This document shows, in pieces, positions 1 to 9,389 of a DNA stretch of 64,000 nucleotides. Position 1 is the stretch's first letter. Every line of letters starts with the position of its first letter. Source of the stretch: Aerococcus viridans (GTDB lineage: Bacteria > Bacillota > Bacilli > Lactobacillales > Aerococcaceae); contig NZ_PNHQ01000002.1 in the NCBI RefSeq assembly GCF_002871935.1, forward strand, positions 1 through 64,000, in the 5' to 3' direction. Under the pieces are notes generated by a model. It searched no databases and was not told the DNA's origin. It was given only the letters and a program-made list of their open reading frames with translations. A program made the translations under genes and the position numbers.

Positions 1-69
1 TATACAAAAAGGCCATGAAATCCTAAAATAAAGTAAATCACCACAATATACTTGAAAGAAGGAAAATTC

Positions 70-1395
70 ATGACCTATTCACCTATTATAAAACAACTTT
101 GCGGTATTAGCGATAAAGATATTACGATTAGTGAGTTACCTGATGAGGAAACTTTAGATAAATTAGATTACATTCCTATTATGGGGACCCTTACCTACAA
201 GCCTAAGGCTTGTGACATGTGTGGAGTTAAAAATGAATCTACTCAAGATATCATTAAATATGGTTTTAAAGAGACAGGTGTGCGGTTGCCTGATGGTCCT
301 GGAAAACCTATTAAGTTTACACTTAAAAAGCAACGATTTAAGTGTAAACACTGCCAAGCCACTTTCATTGCGCAATCATCAATCATTAAAAAATTCGATT
401 CTATTTCTATATTGTCGAAAAATAAAATAGCGGTGGAATTAACAGAGACGCAGTCAATGAAGCTGATTGGACAACGGTATCACGTCTCTTCAAATACTGT
501 ATCAAGAATCCTATTAAAAGCAGCTAGTGCATTAAATCCTAAAGGTAATTACCTACCTGAACATCTTTCCTTGGATGAATTTAAGTCTGTAGATGATGTA
601 GAAGGAGCGATGAGTGCTATCCTTGTAGACCCTCATAACAAACGTTTGCTTGACATTATAGAGGACCGAAAACAGCAGTCGTTAATTCGGTACTTCCACC
701 GTTATTCTAAAGAAGCTAGAGCTGCAGTAAAGACGATTTCAATGGACTTATATTCTCCATATATAGGCGTTGTGAAGGCTTGTTTTCCTAATGCAAAAAT
801 CGTTATTGATCGTTTTCATATCGTACAACTACTAAATAATACAATCAACTCAATGCGGATTGAAGTTATGAATGAAATCAAAAACAGTCGCCCTACAGAT
901 TATCGAAAATTGAAAAATCAATGGAAACTAATATTAAAAAATGCCGATCATCTCGATTTTTCAAACTATTATTATCATCGCCTATACCATGAAAAGACGA
1001 CTGAGCAACGTATGGTAGATTATTTATTAAGTCTTTCTCCGAAATTACAACAAGCTTATCAAGTGATGAATGACCTAAAATTTGCGATAGAAACTAGAGA
1101 CTACAGTTACTTATTAGCCACTTTACAAGATTTAAAGAAAGTCAGATTAAATAAAAAGGTAAGAAAAACGATTAATACAATGGAAAGATTCTTACCATAT
1201 GTCGAAAATGCTTTAATTTATCGTGTTTCTAACGGTCCTACCGAAGGTATGAATAACAAGATTAAGTTAATCAAACGTACTGGATATGGATACGCAAGCT
1301 TTAGAAACTTCAGAGCCAGAATTCTATTACAATTTAAACTAATCTTTAAACCATCTAATCCACTACCTGCGACTTTCCAACCAGTCGCAGCTTAA
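70..1395 (+). CDS. ISL3-family transposase
   Basis: A 441-residue DDE-type transposase that moves its insertion sequence by cut-and-paste. The N-terminal part has a zinc ribbon (CDMC near residue 50 and CKHC near 90), followed by a helix-turn-helix region. The DDE_Tnp_ISL3 core includes ISMDLYSPYIGVVKACFP, then VIDRFHIVQL, and near the C-terminus GPTEGMNNKIKLIKRTGYGY. I chose ATG at 70 because AAGAAGGA lies 6 to 7 bases upstream; an in-frame TTG at 52 lacks such a site. The frame is intact and full length for the family, so the element may still be active. Confidence 0.93.
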   Translation: MTYSPIIKQLCGISDKDITISELPDEETLDKLDYIPIMGTLTYKPKACDMCGVKNESTQDIIKYGFKETGVRLPDGPGKPIKFTLKKQRFKCKHCQATFIAQSSIIKKFDSISILSKNKIAVELTETQSMKLIGQRYHVSSNTVSRILLKAASALNPKGNYLPEHLSLDEFKSVDDVEGAMSAILVDPHNKRLLDIIEDRKQQSLIRYFHRYSKEARAAVKTISMDLYSPYIGVVKACFPNAKIVIDRFHIVQLLNNTINSMRIEVMNEIKNSRPTDYRKLKNQWKLILKNADHLDFSNYYYHRLYHEKTTEQRMVDYLLSLSPKLQQAYQVMNDLKFAIETRDYSYLLATLQDLKKVRLNKKVRKTINTMERFLPYVENALIYRVSNGPTEGMNNKIKLIKRTGYGYASFRNFRARILLQFKLIFKPSNPLPATFQPVAA

Positions 1396-1477
1396 ATATT
1401 AGACGATGACATTTATCAGCTTTTATTATTAATTATCCAACTCTTGATCCGACTTTCTCGCCTAAGGGCGAGAAAAA

Positions 1478-1510
1478 GGGCCATGCTTATCTTGTAAATA
1501 AACATGACCC
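1478..1510 (-). terminator. hairpin with T-tract inside the IS, facing polC transcription
   Basis: GGGCCATGCTTA pairs with TAAACATGACCC (10 of 12). On the minus strand it is followed by TTTTTCTC. A second hairpin next to it (1454-1475) has a perfect 9-bp stem, TTTCTCGCC with GGCGAGAAA. Together they could stop polC transcription entering the IS. Confidence 0.5.
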
Positions 1511-1618
1511 CTCCTTTATTAAAAACTTAATTAAAAAAATAACTGTGATTATTTATTTTTGGTCACCAACACTATTTGACACAGAACCCTTTTAAACAAG
1601 CTGTGCTGTTTTCTGCTA

Positions 1619-4600
1619 TTAAAAATCAAATAATGATAATTGATTTTGATCTGGCAAACCATCTAATACATGATTTTCTGTCATATATTCAATGATTGAT
1701 TTAGAAACTTTACCACGTGTTTGTAAATCCTCTTTTGATAAGAATGGTGATTCTTCTCGAGCTGCAACAATTGATTTAGCAACATTAATACCCAAACCAT
1801 CAATCGCTCTAAATGGTGCAATTAACGTATTGTCACCTTCAATAACAAATTCTGTAGCATGTGATTTATTCATGTCTACCATTTTTAATGTGAAACCACG
1901 TTCCCACATCTCATTAACAATTTCAAGTACTGTCAACAGTTGTTTCTCTTTTGTAGAAGCTTCTATGCCTTTAGCGTTAATTTCGTTAATTTTAGCTTTA
2001 GTTGACTCTTTTCCGTTTGCCATTGAGACAAGATCAAAGTCATTTGCACGTACAGATAAGTAGGCACAATAATACCAAATTGGATGTTTCACTTTAAACC
2101 AAGCTACCCGCATAGCATTTAAAACATAGGCTGCTGCATGGGCTTTCGGGAACATGTACTTAATTTTTTCACATGACTCCATATACCATTCTGGCACATC
2201 ATAGGCTCTCATAATGGCCTTATGTTCATCAGATAATCCCTTACCTTTACGTACTTTCTCCATAATTTGGAAAGCATCGGATTCAGGTAGACCACGATGG
2301 ATTAAATATACCATGATGTCATCACGACAACCGATTACTTCACTTAATGGTAGTCCTTTTTCTCGAACAAGTACTTCAGCATTTCCTAACCAAACATCAG
2401 TACCATGCGATAATCCGGAGATTTGCAGGAGTTCCGCGAAGGTTGATGGTTTTGTTGCTTCAAGCATTTGTCTGGTGAACCGTGTTCCAAATTCTGGAAT
2501 CCCTAAAGTACCGGTATTGGAATAAATTTGTTCTTTGGTAACACCCAAAACTTCTGTCCCATTGAACAATTCATAAACTTCCGGGTCATCGATCGGGATT
2601 TCTGTTGGATTAATACCAGATAAATCCTGTAACTTACGAATCATTGTCGGGTCATCGTGCCCCAAGATATCTAATTTCAAAACATTATCATGAATGGAAT
2701 GGAAATCAAAGTGCGTGGTTTTCCATTCAGAATCCACATCATCTGCTGGGAATTGAATGGGTGTAAAGTCATATACATCCATGTTTTCAGGGATAACAAT
2801 AATCCCTCCTGGATGCTGCCCAGTTGTTCGCTTCACACCAGTCGCACCTTTGGCTAGAAATTCTTTTTCAGTCTTACGTAAATTTAAATTTTTATCTTGA
2901 TCATACCCCAATACATAACCAAATGCTGTTTTATCTGCAACAGTACCTATAGTACCGGCACGGAAAACATGATCATCACCAAAGAGAACTTTAGTATAGG
3001 CATGAGCGCGCGCTTGATATTCCCCTGAGAAATTCAGATCGATATCGGGTACCTTATCCCCCTTAAAGCCTAAGAAGGTTTCAAATGGAATATCTTGCCC
3101 ATCTTTATCAAGGTTTGTGCCACATTTTGGACATGGTTTATCCGGTAAATCAAACCCTGAACCTACGGATCCATCCGTAAAGAAATGACTATAGTGGCAA
3201 TTTGGACAAACATAATGCGGTGCTAGAGGATTTACTTCAGTGATTCCTGACATCGTTGCAACAAAAGAAGAGCCAACTGATCCACGAGAACCTACGATAT
3301 AACCATCATCATTTGATTTTTTAACCAGTTTTTGTGATATCAAGTAAATTACTGAGAACCCATTAGAGATAATAGATTTTAGCTCTTTTTCTAGTCTGGC
3401 TTCAACAATTTCCGGAAGCTCCTTCCCATAAATTTCGTGCGCTCTTTCATAGGACATATCCGTTAGTTCTTGCTCTGCCCCTTCAATCGTCGGTGTATAA
3501 AGCTTATCTTTCAAAGGCTCAACAAATTCAATACTATCAGCGATAGCATTCGAATTCTCCACAACAATTTGATAGGCTGTTTCTTCACCTAAAAAAGCAA
3601 ATTCATTCAACATTTCTTCTGTTGAACGGAAATGTGCTTCTGGGAAATTTTTGGTTCGGTTAGATTTAATCGAATTAATTAAAATTTCTCGATATAGTTT
3701 GTCCTCTTCATTTAGGTAGTGAACATCTCCAGTAGCCACAACAGGTTTGTTGACGGATTCGCCAATCTCCAACATTTCCTTCATTATTTTTTCCAGTGTC
3801 TCTTCATCCTGAATTAATTCATCAAGGATTAATGGTTGATATACACCTTTAGGTTGTAGTTCAAGATAATCGTAGAAACCAGCTTTTTGTTCTGCTTCTA
3901 CCTTACCTTTTTGCATCAATGCTTCAAATACTTCACCGCCAGCACACGCAGAACCAACTAAGAGGTTTTCACGATGACTAGATAATAGCGATCTAGGAAT
4001 TCGTGGTACGCGGTAATAATAATCAATATTTGATGCCGACACTAATTTAAACAAATCCTTTAAACCAGCCTGGTTTTTAGCTAGCAAAATAGCATGAAAT
4101 GGCCGACTTTGCTTGTAGGCGTCTCCTTTGCCAACATCTTTATTCAATTCATCATGATAAAAAATTTTATGGTCAGCAGCTGCCTCTTTGATGAAGATCC
4201 ATGCTAATGCGCTGGTCGTTTCCGCATCATATACCGCACGGTGGTGTTGTTCCAGCGCAACATTATAGCGCTTAGCTAATGTATTTAATCGATGTGATTT
4301 CAAGTCAGGATGTAGAAAACGAGACAGCTCAAGTGTATCAATCACCGCATTGTGTGATTGATCGAAACCATGACGCTTATAGGCTGTATCGATAAATCCC
4401 ATATCAAAGCTGGCATTATGGGCTACAAAAATTGCGTCTCCAACCCAGTCTCTAAAATCAGTAATGACTTCTTTTTCTGACCGTGTATTAGCCAACATAG
4501 CATCAGTAATTCCAGTTAGATTAATAATGGTTGCAGATAGCGGACGTCCAGGGTTAATAAATTCTTCAAAAGTATCAATTACGTTGCCATTCTGCATTTT

Positions 4601-5938
4601 TACAGCAGCTAACTCAATAATATTATCATAGATTGCTGACAGTCCAGTAGTTTCCACGTCAAAAACCACATAAGTTGCTTCCTTTAATTCAATATGAGTT
4701 GGGTTGTAGGCAATAGGAACGCCGTCATCTACGATATTAGCTTCTACACCATAAATCATCTTCAATCCTGTTGATTTAGCTGCACCTGAAGCTTCTGGAT
4801 AAGCTTGGAGTGTTGCATGGTCAGTAACAGCAATTGCTGTATGGCCCCAATCTTTCGCTTGATTAGTAAGATCAGAAATGGAATTTGTCGCATCCAGCAT
4901 AGACATATTGGTGTGCACATGCAGTTCCACTCTTTTCTTTTCAGCATTGTCTTGTCGTTTTGCCTTACTAATTTCTTCTAAATCACGAACGTTTAAAACT
5001 AAATCACGAGCAAAACGATCATCCATTTGTAAGTCGCCACGTACTCGTAACCACATTCCTTTACGAATAGCATCAAAAACGGCAATATCTTCATCTGTTC
5101 TAGAAAACATTTGAATCAAAAAAGCGGAAGTATAATCTGAGATTTTCGCGTTTAAAATCCGACGACCTGTTTTTAATATCTTGACATCAACATCAAACAC
5201 AACCCCCTCCATTGATACAAAGCGCTGTTCTTCAACATAGGTGTTCATGGCTCTTAACTTATCATCAACTGGGATATGTTTACCTAATTGTATTTTTTCA
5301 ACCTTTATAGCTGGACCATTGTTGTCTGACCTAGCCATTTCCTTTTGTTTTTGAGCAGCTTTTCTAGCCATCTCTTGTTGTTGTTCGGCTAGCTCATTCG
5401 CTCGCTCTACAAATATATCTTGACGATCTTTGGCTGTTTCTTCATCTATAATGATCTCAAAAGGTACTTTTGGAAACCCAACCATTTGATAATTTTGCTT
5501 TATCACTTCTAAATAATTTTCTTGAATAATTTGCTTCAAAGGTTGATTATCAACACGGATATAGTAACGATTATTTTCAAATGAAGGTAATTGCCCTTGA
5601 AAAGTAGCCTTGGCAATGCCATTAGAAATACCTGATCGATTAACAATAATTGGCCAGTAATCCAGCACTTCTTTATTAGCTGGTTGACTTTGGTCAGTTA
5701 CCTCAATTGAAAAATCTACTGAACCAACGTGGTCAAATCCTTTTTTAAGGTATTCTTCAAAAGTTAAGAAAGTGGCGGCATCTAGTCGCGTTGGTAAACC
5801 TATTTTAAACTGCCATAATCGTGATTTTGTATGAACAATGACGTTCTCTAACCAACCATTTTGGATTGCAGTATTTTCTTCTGTCCAATTTATTTGGCCT
5901 AGTAGTGCTTGAAATAAGGCTTCTTTAGATTCTGACAT
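1619..5938 (-). CDS. polC: DNA polymerase III alpha subunit, PolC type
   Basis: Replicative DNA polymerase of low-GC Gram-positive bacteria, combining polymerase and proofreading exonuclease. Visible order: N-terminal domain with a charged linker rich in E, Q and K near residue 190; OB fold; PHP segment starting ELHVHTNMSMLDATN near 340; DEDDh exonuclease with VVFDVETTGL near 427; rest of PHP; the PolC zinc motif CPNCHYSHF and CPKCG; and the palm carboxylates in PDIDLNFSGEYQ. The length of 1439 residues matches Bacillus PolC. ATG at 5938 is preferred over an upstream GTG at 5944 because GGAAGGA lies at good distance. It follows rseP, with a hairpin between them. The IS begins about 30 bp past its stop. 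Confidence 0.98.
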   Translation of the reverse strand: MSESKEALFQALLGQINWTEENTAIQNGWLENVIVHTKSRLWQFKIGLPTRLDAATFLTFEEYLKKGFDHVGSVDFSIEVTDQSQPANKEVLDYWPIIVNRSGISNGIAKATFQGQLPSFENNRYYIRVDNQPLKQIIQENYLEVIKQNYQMVGFPKVPFEIIIDEETAKDRQDIFVERANELAEQQQEMARKAAQKQKEMARSDNNGPAIKVEKIQLGKHIPVDDKLRAMNTYVEEQRFVSMEGVVFDVDVKILKTGRRILNAKISDYTSAFLIQMFSRTDEDIAVFDAIRKGMWLRVRGDLQMDDRFARDLVLNVRDLEEISKAKRQDNAEKKRVELHVHTNMSMLDATNSISDLTNQAKDWGHTAIAVTDHATLQAYPEASGAAKSTGLKMIYGVEANIVDDGVPIAYNPTHIELKEATYVVFDVETTGLSAIYDNIIELAAVKMQNGNVIDTFEEFINPGRPLSATIINLTGITDAMLANTRSEKEVITDFRDWVGDAIFVAHNASFDMGFIDTAYKRHGFDQSHNAVIDTLELSRFLHPDLKSHRLNTLAKRYNVALEQHHRAVYDAETTSALAWIFIKEAAADHKIFYHDELNKDVGKGDAYKQSRPFHAILLAKNQAGLKDLFKLVSASNIDYYYRVPRIPRSLLSSHRENLLVGSACAGGEVFEALMQKGKVEAEQKAGFYDYLELQPKGVYQPLILDELIQDEETLEKIMKEMLEIGESVNKPVVATGDVHYLNEEDKLYREILINSIKSNRTKNFPEAHFRSTEEMLNEFAFLGEETAYQIVVENSNAIADSIEFVEPLKDKLYTPTIEGAEQELTDMSYERAHEIYGKELPEIVEARLEKELKSIISNGFSVIYLISQKLVKKSNDDGYIVGSRGSVGSSFVATMSGITEVNPLAPHYVCPNCHYSHFFTDGSVGSGFDLPDKPCPKCGTNLDKDGQDIPFETFLGFKGDKVPDIDLNFSGEYQARAHAYTKVLFGDDHVFRAGTIGTVADKTAFGYVLGYDQDKNLNLRKTEKEFLAKGATGVKRTTGQHPGGIIVIPENMDVYDFTPIQFPADDVDSEWKTTHFDFHSIHDNVLKLDILGHDDPTMIRKLQDLSGINPTEIPIDDPEVYELFNGTEVLGVTKEQIYSNTGTLGIPEFGTRFTRQMLEATKPSTFAELLQISGLSHGTDVWLGNAEVLVREKGLPLSEVIGCRDDIMVYLIHRGLPESDAFQIMEKVRKGKGLSDEHKAIMRAYDVPEWYMESCEKIKYMFPKAHAAAYVLNAMRVAWFKVKHPIWYYCAYLSVRANDFDLVSMANGKESTKAKINEINAKGIEASTKEKQLLTVLEIVNEMWERGFTLKMVDMNKSHATEFVIEGDNTLIAPFRAIDGLGINVAKSIVAAREESPFLSKEDLQTRGKVSKSIIEYMTENHVLDGLPDQNQLSLFDF

Positions 5939-5966
5939 ACACACATTTCCTTCCTATTTTAATAAC

Positions 5967-5990
5967 AAAAGGCCATCTCCGTGGCCTTTT
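5967..5990 (-). terminator. hairpin between rseP and polC
   Basis: AAAAGGCCA pairs with TGGCCTTTT around a 6-nt loop; the stem's own T run ends TTTTG on the minus strand. It lies about 29 bases before the polC start, so it may only partly separate rseP and polC. Confidence 0.55.
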
Positions 5991-6026
5991 GACGTACATT
6001 TTTAATTTAATTTTTAAATAGGACAT

Positions 6027-7292
6027 TTATCCAAACATCCGCATAATATCGTTCCAAGTAACGGCAATCATCAAGACAATAACCAGAACTGCCCCTACAA
6101 CATTAATGATACCTTCTGTCTTAGCTTGCAATGGCTTACCTCGAACTAACTCTATAAAGTTCAATACAATTTTACCACCATCTAAAGCAGGTACTGGCAA
6201 TAAATTCACGATTCCCAAATTAATACTTAAAGCAGCTAACCAGGAAATAATTCCTGCCAAACCAAAGGATACCACTTGTGAGGTTGTTTGATACATGTAT
6301 ACAGGTCCACCGAAATTATTAATATCAAAGCCAGTTTTAAACATGCCAGCAATGATAGAGAAAATACCGGTGATCATGGTCCAAGTGCTTGTGAATCCGT
6401 AGGTAATTTTAGCCATAAAAGAGGTATCTTGCACTCTTTGTGCCCCAATCATACCAACCGTTTCACCCGAAGTAACTTCTGTTACTTTTGGCGTTACGTC
6501 AATGTCCTGTTCTTGACCATCGCGGTTAATCGTAAAGGTTAAAGACTGATCTGGATTCGTTTGTACAATGGCTTGCATATCGTCAAATGTTTCAACGTCT
6601 TGTCCATCTATAGCAACTATTTGGTCTCCTTCTTCTAAACCAGCTACTTGTGCTGCTGAATCTGCTTGAATAACACCAAGTTCTGCAGTATTCGACCAAA
6701 CACCACCTTGCATAAAGGCTAAAATGATAAATGCTAAAATACCTAAGATAAAGTTATTCATTGGGCCAGCGAAATTGACAATTAATCTTTGCCAGATATT
6801 AGCTGATTGGAACTGACGTTCAATTGGCGCAACTTTAACTAATGTACCATCAGATTCAATAATATTGGCTGTTTTTGAGACTTGGTAGCGTACTTTATCT
6901 TCGCCACCATATGGAATCCCTTCTATAAACATATCTTTTTCGAGATCAGCTCCCCAAACTTCTAATGGTAAACCTGAAAAGTTTTGACTATCATTTTCCA
7001 AAGAGATAGTGTCTACAACGCCTTCTTCATTTTGTTCAACAACGACTTGCATCCCTTTTGTCAGGGTATCAGACATTTCTTCTAATCCAGCCATACGTAC
7101 ATAACCACCTATTGGTAGCATCCTCACAGTATATGTTGTTTCTTCAGCCTCAAAATGAAAAATTTTTGGCCCCATACCAATAGAAAATTCACGAACTAGA
7201 ATACCTGCTTTTTTTGCAAAATAATAATGACCAAATTCATGGACAATAACGATGACTGAGAAAATAAATATAAATGCAATAATAGTCGTCAT
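6027..7292 (-). CDS. rseP: site-2 intramembrane zinc metalloprotease RseP
   Basis: Membrane-embedded site-2 protease (RasP/RseP/Eep family) that cleaves transmembrane substrates such as anti-sigma factors, signal-peptide remnants and pheromone precursors. The zinc motif HEFGH is at residues 18-22 in the first membrane helix. A PDZ domain lies around residues 205-285, and the second active-site motif NLLPVPALDGGK is near 370. Length is 421 residues, usual for the family. AGGAG lies upstream of the ATG. It follows cdsA by 13 bases, the standard uppS-cdsA-rseP operon of envelope biogenesis genes. Confidence 0.96.
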   Translation of the reverse strand: MTTIIAFIFIFSVIVIVHEFGHYYFAKKAGILVREFSIGMGPKIFHFEAEETTYTVRMLPIGGYVRMAGLEEMSDTLTKGMQVVVEQNEEGVVDTISLENDSQNFSGLPLEVWGADLEKDMFIEGIPYGGEDKVRYQVSKTANIIESDGTLVKVAPIERQFQSANIWQRLIVNFAGPMNNFILGILAFIILAFMQGGVWSNTAELGVIQADSAAQVAGLEEGDQIVAIDGQDVETFDDMQAIVQTNPDQSLTFTINRDGQEQDIDVTPKVTEVTSGETVGMIGAQRVQDTSFMAKITYGFTSTWTMITGIFSIIAGMFKTGFDINNFGGPVYMYQTTSQVVSFGLAGIISWLAALSINLGIVNLLPVPALDGGKIVLNFIELVRGKPLQAKTEGIINVVGAVLVIVLMIAVTWNDIMRMFG

Positions 7293-7305
7293 AACGCGCT
7301 CCTAA

Positions 7306-8103
7306 CTATGATCCTAAAAATGGAATTAAAAAATAAAACATGGGTAAAACTAATAGTAAACTATCAAAACGGTCAAAGAAACCACCGTGACCTGGCATAA
7401 TATTACCAGAATCTTTAACTTGGTAGCTACGTTTTATGGAAGATTCTATCAAGTCACCTATTTGGCCTAAGAAGCCTAAAATTATAGCTAAAATGAAGTT
7501 ATCAATAATAGATAGGCCAAATATATTGTTAAAATACAACACAATACTTGAACAAGCAAATGCGCCTACAATACCACCTAAAGAACCCTCTATTGTTTTA
7601 TTTGGGGACACTTTTGGCGCTAATGGTGTCCGACCAATTTGTCTTCCTACCAAGTAAGCAAATGTATCATTACCCCAAATAATAATTAGGACATAAATCA
7701 CAGGCAACAATCCCATTAACCTCGTCTCAATTAATAAATGAAAACCACGCCCTACATATAGAGCTGCCAAACTGATAACCCCAACTTGCTCAAAATTAAT
7801 ATCTTCTGGCTTAAATACCATGACCATCAATAACATTGCAACTCCAGCAAAGTATAAGGTCATATAGTCAATATCCTGTGGTAGTAGCGCAAGATAATAG
7901 GAAGGTAATAACTGCAACATCATAGTGATTAAACCAATTACACCACGCCATGATGGAAATGGAATTTTTGCCATTTGTAAAATTTCATAATAAGCAACAG
8001 CAGCGATAAATGCTACCATCAGATCAAATGGACGCCCCCCTATCAGTAAAAGCGGGATAAAAATGGCAAGAGCAACAACAGCGCTGATAACTCTTTGTGT
8101 CAT
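7306..8103 (-). CDS. cdsA: phosphatidate cytidylyltransferase
   Basis: Makes CDP-diacylglycerol from phosphatidate and CTP, the branch point to phosphatidylglycerol and cardiolipin. A polytopic membrane protein of 265 residues. The C-terminal CdsA signature is complete: SPNKTIEGSLGG, GDLIESSIKR, then KDSGNIMPGHGGFFDRFDSL. It is preceded by uppS (14 bases apart) and followed by rseP. Start ATG has a GAAAGAGGGGG-type site upstream. Confidence 0.96.
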   Translation of the reverse strand: MTQRVISAVVALAIFIPLLLIGGRPFDLMVAFIAAVAYYEILQMAKIPFPSWRGVIGLITMMLQLLPSYYLALLPQDIDYMTLYFAGVAMLLMVMVFKPEDINFEQVGVISLAALYVGRGFHLLIETRLMGLLPVIYVLIIIWGNDTFAYLVGRQIGRTPLAPKVSPNKTIEGSLGGIVGAFACSSIVLYFNNIFGLSIIDNFILAIILGFLGQIGDLIESSIKRSYQVKDSGNIMPGHGGFFDRFDSLLLVLPMFYFLIPFLGS

Positions 8104-8117
8104 GAAACCCCCTCTTT

Positions 8118-8864
8118 CTATTTAGTATCTATCGCTCCGAATCGACGATTTCTTCGCTGAAATTCTCCAACACACTCTTGTAGCACTTTTTCGTCAAAAT
8201 CAGGCCATTTGGTTTCTGTAAACAACATTTCACTGTATGCGAGTTGCCACAATAAATAATTTGATAAACGCACTTCTCCACTTGATCGAATTAACAAATC
8301 TGGGTCTGCATATTCACCAAGTTGTGCGGTATATAATTCGTCTGATATCGTCTGTTCAGAAATGTCCTTTACCTTTAAATCACCTTTTGATACTTCTGTC
8401 GCAATTGCTTGAACTGCTTTAGTGATTTCATCACGGGAACCATAATTAAAAGCGATATTTAAAATCAAACCAGTATTATCTTTTGTTCGATCAATCGCAT
8501 TTTGTATATATTTTTTGGTATTTAAAGGCACTTTATCAAAGTTTCCACTCATTCGTACTTGTACATTATTTTCGATTAGATCAGGTAAGATTTCATCATT
8601 TAATACCTTAGGTAGGCCCATTAAATAATTTACTTCCGACAGTGGACGCTTCCAGTTTTCTGTTGAAAAGGCATAAGCGGTTAATACTTTTACGTCCATT
8701 TTATGTGTTGCTATTACCACTCTTTTGAGGGCCTTTAATCCTTCTAAATGTCCATCTGTTCGTTTTAATCCACGTTCCTGTGCCCATCTACCATTTCCAT
8801 CCATAATCACTGCAATATGATTGGGCACTGGTAAGTTTGGATTATAGTTTACATCTGTTAACAT
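8118..8864 (-). CDS. uppS: isoprenyl (undecaprenyl) diphosphate synthase
   Basis: cis-Prenyltransferase that makes undecaprenyl diphosphate, the lipid carrier for peptidoglycan and teichoic acids. Shows AVIMDGNGRWA with the catalytic Asp, FNYGSRDEI, and the C-terminal RSSGEVRLSNYLLWQLAYSE signature. The open frame extends 43 codons further upstream, but GGAGG stands 6 bases before ATG at 8864 and the family begins here, giving a 248-residue protein. The usual neighbour frr is separated from it by a strong terminator and a histidine kinase fragment on the other strand, so uppS probably starts a new transcript. Confidence 0.96.
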   Translation of the reverse strand: MLTDVNYNPNLPVPNHIAVIMDGNGRWAQERGLKRTDGHLEGLKALKRVVIATHKMDVKVLTAYAFSTENWKRPLSEVNYLMGLPKVLNDEILPDLIENNVQVRMSGNFDKVPLNTKKYIQNAIDRTKDNTGLILNIAFNYGSRDEITKAVQAIATEVSKGDLKVKDISEQTISDELYTAQLGEYADPDLLIRSSGEVRLSNYLLWQLAYSEMLFTETKWPDFDEKVLQECVGEFQRRNRRFGAIDTK

Positions 8865-8890
8865 ATTGAACCTCCATCTATTTCTAGACA

Positions 8891-8899
8891 ATTGTATCA
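8891..8899 (-). promoter_or_regulatory. extended -10 promoter for uppS-cdsA-rseP
   Basis: On the minus strand TGATACAAT is an extended -10 element ending about 27 bases before the uppS start. No good -35 hexamer is visible. The strong terminator upstream makes a local promoter necessary. Confidence 0.45.
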
Positions 8900-9029
8900 A
8901 AAATACAGAGAAAAACCTATACTTATCCTCTAGCTTAACGGTACTTTCTATGCATTTTAATACTTGGCATAAAATATGCAGACCCATTCTCATTATTCAC
9001 ATAAAAAACATTAGATCCACAATTTCTGT

Positions 9030-9288
9030 TAACTCATACACTAGTAAAAAGCATTGGCATATCCATGTGAAAAATACAGGGACTAATATTGACGATACCG
9101 ATAAAGAACGAATTTTCGAACATTTTTATCGTGCTTCAGTTTCAAGAGCAAGCGAAACATCTGGCTATGGCCTCGGTTTAGCCATAGCTAAACAAATCAT
9201 CGAAGATCACCAAGGTACGATTATAGTTGAAGATAACCATTCCAATGGAGTTAACTTTATTATCTGTCTAAGAAAAAATTATGATTAA
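9030..9288 (+). pseudogene. C-terminal remnant of a sensor histidine kinase
   Basis: The last 80 or so residues read as the end of a HATPase_c domain: IHVKNTGTNID, then ERIFEHFYRASVSR (the IFERFYR motif), then SGYGLGLAIAKQIIEDHQG (G boxes), ending with a normal stop. The HisKA domain, membrane segments and a clear N box are missing. The frame is open back to about 8866, but that part has no kinase likeness and overlaps the uppS upstream region. It has no visible start site. It is best read as a decayed gene inserted between frr and uppS; a functional stand-alone ATPase fragment is unlikely. Confidence 0.75.
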
Positions 9289-9328
9289 ACATAGCAGATA
9301 TTTACTCTACAATATTTAGACATAAGAA

Positions 9329-9366
9329 AAAACCAGTAAATCTATATTTTGAGATTTACTGGTTTT
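9329..9366. terminator. bidirectional terminator between frr and the kinase remnant
   Basis: AAAACCAGTAAATCT pairs perfectly with AGATTTACTGGTTTT (15 bp) around an 8-nt loop. T runs follow on both strands (TTTTTTCTT on minus, TTTTCCTT on plus). It ends the rpsB-tsf-pyrH-frr transcript 24 bases after frr. Confidence 0.9.
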
Positions 9367-9389
9367 CCTTATATTGATGAATAAACAAA

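Larger units (their letters stand above)
1..1589 (+). mobile_element. ISL3-family insertion sequence, left end outside window
   Basis: The transposase is of ISL3 type. The right inverted repeat is probably the AT-rich sequence ending in GACACAGAACCC at about 1564-1589; read inward it begins GGGTTCTGTGTCAAAT, as in ISL3/IS1167-like elements. The left repeat and the target duplication lie at or before position 1, so element length and duplication cannot be verified. The element sits about 30 bp downstream of the polC stop and is transcribed convergently with it. Confidence 0.8.

Noticed and set aside
1692..5114. Plus-strand open frames inside polC.
   Set aside because: Low-complexity antisense readings of a strongly conserved gene with no ribosome binding sites.
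8865..8993. N-terminal extension of UppS from an upstream ATG at 8993.
   Set aside because: The family start and a strong ribosome binding site are at 8864, and the -10 element lies inside the extension.
8866..9030. First half of the plus-strand frame ending in the kinase fragment.
   Set aside because: No likeness to histidine kinases and it overlaps the uppS upstream control region; only the C-terminal part is supported.
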